Positions 1-5,143 of a stretch of 5,143 nucleotides of DNA are shown one piece after another. The stretch spans positions 1 to 5,143 of the forward strand of contig CAYJRY010000065.1 of NCBI GenBank assembly GCA_964372855.1. Direction: 5' to 3'. The DNA comes from JACOXT01 sp964372855. Its GTDB lineage: Bacteria > Patescibacteriota > Microgenomatia > Levybacterales > UBA12049. The notes beneath the pieces are model-generated. The model worked only from the letters and a program-made list of their open reading frames with translations. It ran no database searches and was not told the origin of the DNA. Each line of letters starts with the position of its first letter. The stretch's first letter is position 1. The position numbers and the translations under genes are program-made.

Positions 1-55
1 ACTTATATTCTATTTATTCAAAAAATTCTTTACCAACAAACTCTCTTTTTTTCTT
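1..55 (+). repeat. 55-nt exact direct repeat A, left copy (window edge)
   Basis: Identical to 3919-3973; the first mismatch is at position 56 (t versus g at 3974). It lies inside the GT-C membrane core of both paralogs. The match reaches the first base of the window, so the true repeat may extend further left. Confidence 0.95.
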
Positions 56-1393
56 TCTCTTGTCTTCCTAATCCATCCCATTAATACGGAAGCAGTCTCT
101 TATATTACTAATACAATAGAACTATTAGCCGCCTGTATGGGACTAATAGCGTTTCATTTAATGTCTAAAATTAGATTAAGCTGGCTAAATGTTTCTATAG
201 CTAGTTTTTTCATGCTTTTATCATTTCTTTCAAAAGAGAATGGATTCTTAATTTTGCTGTTTATAGTTTTTTATAAGCTTTTATTTAGAAGAAACGAATA
301 TTTAAAAATCTCTCTTTTTGCCATTATTCCTACTGCTGTATATATTTATTTGAGATTTATATTGGCAAATACATACTTTCATTTACCTGTACACTATGCT
401 CCAATCGCAGCTGCATCTTTTACAGAAAGACTCATTACAATGCCAAAGATACTTTTTTTCTATATCTCAACATTTTTTGCACCAATCAATCTTGCTATAG
501 CTCAACATTGGGTAGTAAGACAAACCTCATTGCGAGATTTCTACATACCTTTATTGTATGACATCTTATTTGTTGCAGCCCTTTTATGTCTTAGTTTGTA
601 TATTTATAAGTATCATAAAAAGAATGTAATAAATTATATTTTCTTCCTAGTTTGGTTTCTATGTGGTCTTGGGCTTTACATGCAAATATTTCCGCTAGAT
701 ATGACTGTTGGAGAACGATGGTTCTATATTCCAATGATTGGATTACTTGGATTAATAGGAAAGGTTTTCCAAAACCTTGACATTAAAAACCAATACTTGA
801 AAAAGATAGTAATTTTTGGGTACATTATTGTGATCGTTGCATTCTCTTTTCGGACTATGCTTAGAAATACAAACTGGCAAACTCCCTATTCACTTCTGAG
901 TAATGATATAAAAGTAAATCCAGATAGTTTTGAAATTGCATATATGTATAGCATAGAGCTAACAAATCTTAATAAATACGATGAGGCACTCATCTATGCA
1001 AAGACGGCTACAGTCCTCAATCCCAAATACTCTCCTTCCTGGGCAACTTTGGGAAATGTTTACCTACAAAAAAAGAAATATAAAACATCAATTCCTATAT
1101 TTAAAAAAGCTCTTGAGCTCGATGGGGGAAGCTATCTTGCGTTTAACAATATGATCTTTGCCTATCTTCTTACCGAAGACTTCAGCTCTGCAAAAGGTTG
1201 GAGCGAACATGCTCTAAAGTCCTACCTAAATCAGCCTGATCTTCTTTTGTTTTTAGCTATTGCGGAATATAAATTGGGTAATGCACCAAAAGCATTAGAG
1301 TTGGTAAAACTGTCTTATGAATTAAAACCAAATACTCAAAGTCAAAAAGTTTATTCTATTATATTAAATAATAAGCCATTAAAATTAGAATAA
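2..1393 (+). CDS. GT-C-type membrane glycosyltransferase-like protein with C-terminal TPRs (TMTC-like), 5' end missing
   Basis: The frame is open from base 2 with no start, so the gene begins outside the window; the ATG at 137 is internal, because the 45 codons before it match the paralog at 3602. 463 residues are visible; by comparison with that paralog about 106 N-terminal residues are missing, including the likely catalytic first loop. Family marks, in fragment numbering: HPINTE at 25-30, SKENG at 77-81, and ERWFYIP at 238-244, the typical TMTC-like signature near the end of the membrane core. Several hydrophobic segments fill residues 1 to about 290. About four TPR units follow (roughly 310-445), including a clear one ending in LELDG. 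The protein ends with a short basic tail and TAA. Members of this family are thought to transfer a sugar from a lipid carrier outside the membrane, with TPRs binding partners; the bacterial substrates are unknown. It is followed after 20 nt by the YfhO-like gene, probably in one operon. Confidence 0.88.
   Translation, partial: LIFYLFKKFFTNKLSFFLSLVFLIHPINTEAVSYITNTIELLAACMGLIAFHLMSKIRLSWLNVSIASFFMLLSFLSKENGFLILLFIVFYKLLFRRNEYLKISLFAIIPTAVYIYLRFILANTYFHLPVHYAPIAAASFTERLITMPKILFFYISTFFAPINLAIAQHWVVRQTSLRDFYIPLLYDILFVAALLCLSLYIYKYHKKNVINYIFFLVWFLCGLGLYMQIFPLDMTVGERWFYIPMIGLLGLIGKVFQNLDIKNQYLKKIVIFGYIIVIVAFSFRTMLRNTNWQTPYSLLSNDIKVNPDSFEIAYMYSIELTNLNKYDEALIYAKTATVLNPKYSPSWATLGNVYLQKKKYKTSIPIFKKALELDGGSYLAFNNMIFAYLLTEDFSSAKGWSEHALKSYLNQPDLLLFLAIAEYKLGNAPKALELVKLSYELKPNTQSQKVYSIILNNKPLKLE
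1159..1213 (+). repeat. 55-nt exact direct repeat B, left copy
   Basis: Identical to 5089-5143; the base before it differs (t at 1158, a at 5088). It encodes 18 identical residues of a TPR unit, starting AYLLTEDFSS. About 48% of its bases are G or C (26 of 54 in the codons), well above the surrounding sequence. The match runs to the last base of the window, so its true right end is unknown. Confidence 0.95.
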
Positions 1394-1413
1394 TTTACAA
1401 ATGTTGCTTAATT
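1394..1413 (+). other. 20-nt intergenic gap without a recognisable ribosome binding site
   Basis: The gap between the TAA of the first TPR gene and the ATG of the YfhO-like gene contains no purine-rich Shine-Dalgarno-like stretch and has no room for a terminator hairpin. This favours co-transcription and either leaderless-like or A/T-rich initiation, or re-initiation after the upstream stop. An ATG at 1401 in another frame opens only a seven-codon peptide and is not a credible gene start. Confidence 0.5.
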
Positions 1414-3627
1414 ATGCTTATTAAAGCAAGTTTAAATACGGCTTTTAGGATTATTAAGTCTCCCATGTCAATATTATTCATACTCACCTGCATATTTTTC
1501 TATAAATTGTTTTTAAACTTCTCAGAATCAATTTATCCAGCTTACGATGTTTGGGCACAGTATTTTTTTTGGAGAAAGCTATTGGTTAAAAGTGTTTTAG
1601 AAACAGGAACTATACCATTCTGGAATAATTACCAATTTAGCGGAACACCCTTTTTGGCAAATCCTGAAACTGCAGTTTTCTACCCATTTACTTGGTTATT
1701 TTTTATTTTTCCGGCTAAATCATTATTTGGTTTTATATTTCTCTTAGACATATTTTTGATAGGATTATTTACCTATTTATATACCAATAAAATTCTTAAA
1801 GATAAAAATAGCGCTATTTTCAGCGCTATTATTTTTATGTTTTCGGCTCCTGTTATCCTGAGAGTCTATGCCGGACACTTGTGGAATCTGGATACTCTTG
1901 TATGGTTCCCATTATTACTATTCCTATTTGAAAAATATAAATCTAATCATAAGTTTATCTATATAGTATTTTCTGGTTTAACGTTTGGCATGATGATACT
2001 TGCTGGACATATTCAATATGCCCTTTATATTTCATTTATATTTTTTTTATATATAATACTGCGTTCAGTATCTAAAGATTTTCTCAACTCTATCTCATAT
2101 TTAGTTCTGTCGGTAATCATTGGACTATTGCTGTCTAGCGTTCAAACAATAAATACGCTGACTAACTCATTTTTGTCTATTAGAGAAGGAGGAGTTGATT
2201 ATGCTTTTGCCTCAAGCTATTCACTTCATCCTCTTCAATTAATAACATTTATTTTCCCGAATTTCTTTGCAAATCCTATGGAAAAACCGTTTCTGGGACT
2301 AGAAAACTATTGGGAACTCGCCGGTTACGTTGGAATATTGCCTTTTTTCTTTGTGCTATTTGGAATATTTGACAAAAAAATGAGATCATTGGTTTTACTC
2401 CTAATTTTTCTTTCAATTTTTTCAATTATATTTTCTTTTGGTAAATATTCTTTTATATATCCTATCTTTTATAAGTTTGTACCTTTTTTTAATATGTTTC
2501 GACTCCCTACGACAATGCTTTTCGCGTATACTTTCTCAATCTCCATTCTTTCTGGAATTGGTTTTAGATTGCTTTTTAAGTCCTCTTTTATTAAAGAAAA
2601 ACTATCTTACTGTTACGTTACTCTCGGGATAGTTGCATCAATTTTAATTGGAATTATATTCTACCTAAATATAGATATTAATTTAGTTGAAATATACAGA
2701 AGCTTTATCATTCAAAATACCTATGTACTGGATAAACACTATATTCCGCCAATTAATTATTTTATCAGCGAACTTAAATATTTAATAGCAACGATAATTA
2801 TTTTAACGATTATACTTTATTTTTTTAGGAAAAATGTCAACCGTTTAAATTACTTTAAGCTAATTCTAATCTTGTTTTTATTTATTGAATTATTTAAATA
2901 CGGAAATCAATTTATTGAAACAAGAAAATTTGATGTAGCCAAAAGTAAATCGAAAATGATAAATTACTTAAAAGAAGATAAAACAAGGTTTAGAATTTTA
3001 GATTTAACTGATAAATTCATCATCCCAAGCTCAAATAACTTTATTGAAAACATAACAGGATATGACCCAATTTACATGAAACATTACAGAGATTTTATAT
3101 TAAAAAAAAAGCAAAAGTCAGTTTACAAATACGATGCATTCGTAGATATTTCATCTCTAGAATCATTCCAAAAATTAAGATTACTCAATTTAAAATACTT
3201 TATTTCAAATGATAAATTATATAGATTAAGCAATACTTTGCCGCGAGCTTTCATCATTTCAAATTTAGATTTATTATCAAAAAATGAATTTACTTATCAA
3301 GAAGCAAATATAACTAAATATAAACCAAATGAAATAGCTATACATGTTCAAATGAAAAATCCGGGATACCTTATTTTAAGCGAAGTCTGGCATCCTTCAT
3401 GGAAAGCTTATGACAATGGAAAGGAAATAAAGATAATAAAAGGAAATGATATACTAAGAACTGTCTTTTTATCAAAAGGAATCCACTCTGTCTATTTTAA
3501 GTATGATACAAAACCTACAGTGATATCAGCATGGGTTTCTATTGGTACTTTAATAATATGTTTTTATTTTATATTCATCCATTATCACAAATCCAAACTA
3601 TATGGTAAGAAAATTAGTACAAGTTAG
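1414..3627 (+). CDS. YfhO-family multi-spanning membrane protein (GT-C-like glycosyltransferase)
   Basis: Complete, 737 residues, somewhat shorter than many Firmicutes YfhO proteins. The start at 1414 is the first in-frame ATG after the preceding gene; ATG 1465 is a less likely alternative. One membrane span (about 18-35) precedes an outer loop with the YDVW acid (D45). Then come typical YfhO marks: IPFWNNYQFSGTPF (67-80) with NPETAVFYP (83-91), AGHLWNLD (153-160), AGHIQYALY (197-205), FPNFF (281-285), and GKYSFIYP with FRLPTTML (343-369). About a dozen spans reach residue 495. A soluble, probably extracytoplasmic domain (about 500-700) carries RFRILD (525-530), TGYDPIYMKHY (548-558), LLNLKYFI (590-597), LPRAFII (609-615), and the family's closing pattern SEVWHPSWKAYDNGK (656-670) then KGIHSVYFKYD (688-698). 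A last span (about 703-722) and a basic tail end it. In Bacillus subtilis YfhO adds sugar to lipoteichoic acid from a lipid carrier; the acceptor here is unknown. The last 26 nt overlap the next gene, suggesting translational coupling. Confidence 0.9.
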   Translation: MLIKASLNTAFRIIKSPMSILFILTCIFFYKLFLNFSESIYPAYDVWAQYFFWRKLLVKSVLETGTIPFWNNYQFSGTPFLANPETAVFYPFTWLFFIFPAKSLFGFIFLLDIFLIGLFTYLYTNKILKDKNSAIFSAIIFMFSAPVILRVYAGHLWNLDTLVWFPLLLFLFEKYKSNHKFIYIVFSGLTFGMMILAGHIQYALYISFIFFLYIILRSVSKDFLNSISYLVLSVIIGLLLSSVQTINTLTNSFLSIREGGVDYAFASSYSLHPLQLITFIFPNFFANPMEKPFLGLENYWELAGYVGILPFFFVLFGIFDKKMRSLVLLLIFLSIFSIIFSFGKYSFIYPIFYKFVPFFNMFRLPTTMLFAYTFSISILSGIGFRLLFKSSFIKEKLSYCYVTLGIVASILIGIIFYLNIDINLVEIYRSFIIQNTYVLDKHYIPPINYFISELKYLIATIIILTIILYFFRKNVNRLNYFKLILILFLFIELFKYGNQFIETRKFDVAKSKSKMINYLKEDKTRFRILDLTDKFIIPSSNNFIENITGYDPIYMKHYRDFILKKKQKSVYKYDAFVDISSLESFQKLRLLNLKYFISNDKLYRLSNTLPRAFIISNLDLLSKNEFTYQEANITKYKPNEIAIHVQMKNPGYLILSEVWHPSWKAYDNGKEIKIIKGNDILRTVFLSKGIHSVYFKYDTKPTVISAWVSIGTLIICFYFIFIHYHKSKLYGKKISTS

Positions 3628-5143
3628 TTTTTTCGACAACTCTAGAAAAATAATATCAGCCTATATACTTATTGGTCTAATAATATATTCTAATGCTTTA
3701 TTTGGTGAGTTTTTGTGGGATGATGTGTACAACATTATCGGCAATGAAAATTTAAAATCAATTAAAAATATACCTAAATTATTTTCAATTGGAGTAGAAA
3801 ATCTTTCTTACTACCGCCCCTCATTTTATACTCTTTTAACTATTATAGGTTCAACCTTTGGTGAAAATGTATTCTTCTATCATTTTACCCAATTATCTCT
3901 ACATATAACAAATACTATACTTATATTCTATTTATTCAAAAAATTCTTTACCAACAAACTCTCTTTTTTTCTTGCTCTTGTCTTCCTGGTTCACCCAATA
4001 AATACCGAATCTGTCTCATATATCTCTGCAATGATGGATCCATTAACAGTATTTATGGGACTAATTGCATTCCATATAATGTCAAAAATTAATTTAGAGT
4101 GGATTAATGTTTTTATAGCTAGTTTTTTTATGCTTTTATCATTACTTTCAAAAGAAAGTGGATTTTTAATATTAATATTTGTCTTGCTTTATAACATACT
4201 ATTCAGAAAAAATGAGCACTTGAAAATTTTTCTTTTTACTATTATACCAACAGCTGTATATTTTTATTTGAGATTTATATTGGCAAAAACTTTTTTTGCA
4301 TTACCGATCATATATGGGCTCACATATCCACCAATCGCAGAAATTTCTTATATACAAAGAGTTTTCACCGTTCCAAAAATCTTCTTTTTCTATATCTCAA
4401 CATTTTTTGCACCAATCAATCTTACAATTGCTCAACATTGGGTAGTAAAAGAATTATCAATGCAAGATTTCTATATGCCTCTTATACTGGATATTATATT
4501 TCTAGCATCAATCTTATACCTAGGACTACATACTTATAGACACTACAAAAAGATGTTTTTCCCCTATATCTTTTTTCTAGCTTGGTTTCTGTGTGGTATG
4601 GGGCTTTATTTGCAAATATTTCCGCTTGATTTCACAGTTGCAGATCGTTGGTTCTATATTCCAATGATTGGATTACTTGGGTTGATTGGGATTTCAGTCA
4701 ATTATATAAATATTCAAGACCAGTTTTTGAAGAAAATAGCACTTATTAGTTTTATTGTTATTCTTGTAATGCTATCGTCTCGAACAGTTATTAGAAATAC
4801 TAATTGGAAGACATCTTACAACCTTATTAGCAACGACATAAAAATAAATCCAGAAAGCTATAATATTATAGCCATTTATAGCCAAGAATTAACAAAACAA
4901 AAAAGATATGATCAAGCGCTTTACTATGGAAAAAAGGTATTGGATATTTACCCTAATTTTTCGCTTGCATTGAGAAATATTGGAAATATATATATGCTAA
5001 AAAAAGATTATAGAAAAGCAATCCCTTATTATAAGAAAACTCTTGAGCTCGATGGAGGGAATTTTAAAACATTTCGAAATTTAATATATGCCTATCTTCT
5101 TACCGAAGACTTCAGCTCTGCAAAAGGTTGGAGCGAACATGCT
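3602..5143 (+). CDS. GT-C-type membrane glycosyltransferase-like protein with C-terminal TPRs (TMTC-like), 3' end missing
   Basis: An uninterrupted frame of 514 codons from ATG 3602 to the window end with no stop. The start lies inside the YfhO-like gene (26-nt overlap); it is the only start codon before the conserved N-terminus, although no Shine-Dalgarno site precedes it. Residues 17-36 form the first membrane span, followed by WDD (39-41), the acidic pair expected in the first outer loop of GT-C/TMTC enzymes and a probable catalytic site. Next are YYRP (70-73), H94 with LHITN from L100, HPINTE (131-136), SKESG (183-187) and DRWFYIP (348-354). TPRs start near 418 and run off the edge. It is a paralog of the gene ending at 1393 (about 60% protein identity by eye), with a four-residue insertion in the loop encoded near 4318-4335. 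Where the paralog has IELLAA after HPINTE, this one has MDPLTV. Likely role: transfer of a lipid-linked sugar on the outer face; substrate unknown. Probably the same operon as the YfhO-like gene. Confidence 0.9.
   Translation, partial: MVRKLVQVSFFDNSRKIISAYILIGLIIYSNALFGEFLWDDVYNIIGNENLKSIKNIPKLFSIGVENLSYYRPSFYTLLTIIGSTFGENVFFYHFTQLSLHITNTILIFYLFKKFFTNKLSFFLALVFLVHPINTESVSYISAMMDPLTVFMGLIAFHIMSKINLEWINVFIASFFMLLSLLSKESGFLILIFVLLYNILFRKNEHLKIFLFTIIPTAVYFYLRFILAKTFFALPIIYGLTYPPIAEISYIQRVFTVPKIFFFYISTFFAPINLTIAQHWVVKELSMQDFYMPLILDIIFLASILYLGLHTYRHYKKMFFPYIFFLAWFLCGMGLYLQIFPLDFTVADRWFYIPMIGLLGLIGISVNYINIQDQFLKKIALISFIVILVMLSSRTVIRNTNWKTSYNLISNDIKINPESYNIIAIYSQELTKQKRYDQALYYGKKVLDIYPNFSLALRNIGNIYMLKKDYRKAIPYYKKTLELDGGNFKTFRNLIYAYLLTEDFSSAKGWSEHA
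3919..3973 (+). repeat. 55-nt exact direct repeat A, right copy
   Basis: Identical to the first 55 bases of the window, at an offset of 3918. After the mismatch at 3974 the next 13 bases match again, then the paralogs diverge. It encodes the same hydrophobic/basic stretch (FYLFKKFFTNKLSFF) of the GT-C core. Confidence 0.95.
5089..5143 (+). repeat. 55-nt exact direct repeat B, right copy (window edge)
   Basis: Identical to 1159-1213, at an offset of 3930; the 12-nt change from the 3918 offset of repeat A is the four-codon insertion in this paralog. The preceding 81 residues match at only about 44%, so the jump to perfect identity is abrupt. Confidence 0.95.

Noticed and set aside
137..1393. 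Treating ATG 137 as the true start of the first gene
   Set aside because: The frame is open from base 2 and the 45 preceding codons encode the conserved HPINTE region, aligned without gaps with the paralog; the ATG is an internal methionine.
1..1393. First TPR gene as a pseudogene
   Set aside because: The frame is intact through all motifs to a normal stop; the missing N-terminus is explained by the window edge.
1810..1830. Short direct repeat of agcgctatt resembling a hairpin or operator
   Set aside because: Only nine bases long and inside a coding region (SAIFSAII); simple repetition of small residues in a membrane span explains it.
2438..2632. A 64-codon + strand frame starting MVNILLYILSF
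   Set aside because: It lies wholly inside the YfhO-like gene in another frame, in sequence encoding conserved YfhO motifs; its hydrophobic look is a by-product of T-rich codons.
1..5143. Mobile element flanked by direct repeats
   Set aside because: The repeats are internal coding parts of paralogous genes, with no transposase, terminal inverted repeats or target-site duplications.
3628..5143. Region after the YfhO-like gene as non-coding
   Set aside because: Frame 2 is open without interruption and matches the first TPR protein along its whole length; it lacks only a stop inside the window.

Overview
The window is A+T-rich DNA (roughly 30% G+C by eye) coding on the + strand only. It is packed with three genes for large membrane proteins: a GT-C/TPR protein cut off at the left edge, a complete YfhO-family protein, and a second GT-C/TPR protein that is a paralog of the first and is cut off at the right edge. 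Tight packing, a standard-looking genetic code, no clear Shine-Dalgarno sites, and repeated TPR/GT-C and YfhO genes would fit a Candidate Phyla Radiation (Patescibacteria, e.g. Microgenomates-like) genome assembled from a metagenome. This taxonomic guess is inference; no marker gene is present.

Layout. Positions 2-1393 hold the 3' part of a TMTC-like protein (multi-spanning GT-C-type membrane core plus C-terminal TPRs). After a 20-nt gap, 1414-3627 encodes a 737-residue YfhO-like membrane protein. A second TMTC-like gene starts at 3602, overlapping the YfhO gene by 26 nt in another frame. It stays open to the last base (514 codons), so gene callers that need a stop codon would miss it. There are no RNA genes, CRISPR arrays, insertion sequences or long non-coding stretches.

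The genes look like one co-transcribed cell-surface glycosylation module: two related GT-C/TPR enzymes flanking a YfhO-type enzyme. Both families are associated with lipid-linked sugar donors and transfer on the outer face of the membrane, but substrates cannot be read from the sequence.

The most informative structure is the duplication. The first 55 bases recur exactly at 3919-3973, and the last 55 bases recur exactly at 1159-1213. Two edge repeats of the same length, equal to a common de Bruijn assembly k-mer size, suggest that the window is a whole contig that ends where the paralogs confuse the assembly. The locus may therefore be a longer tandem array, and the pairing of the two paralog bodies with their ends is not certain. 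Between the paralogs, blocks of exact identity alternate with diverged stretches, as expected from gene conversion.
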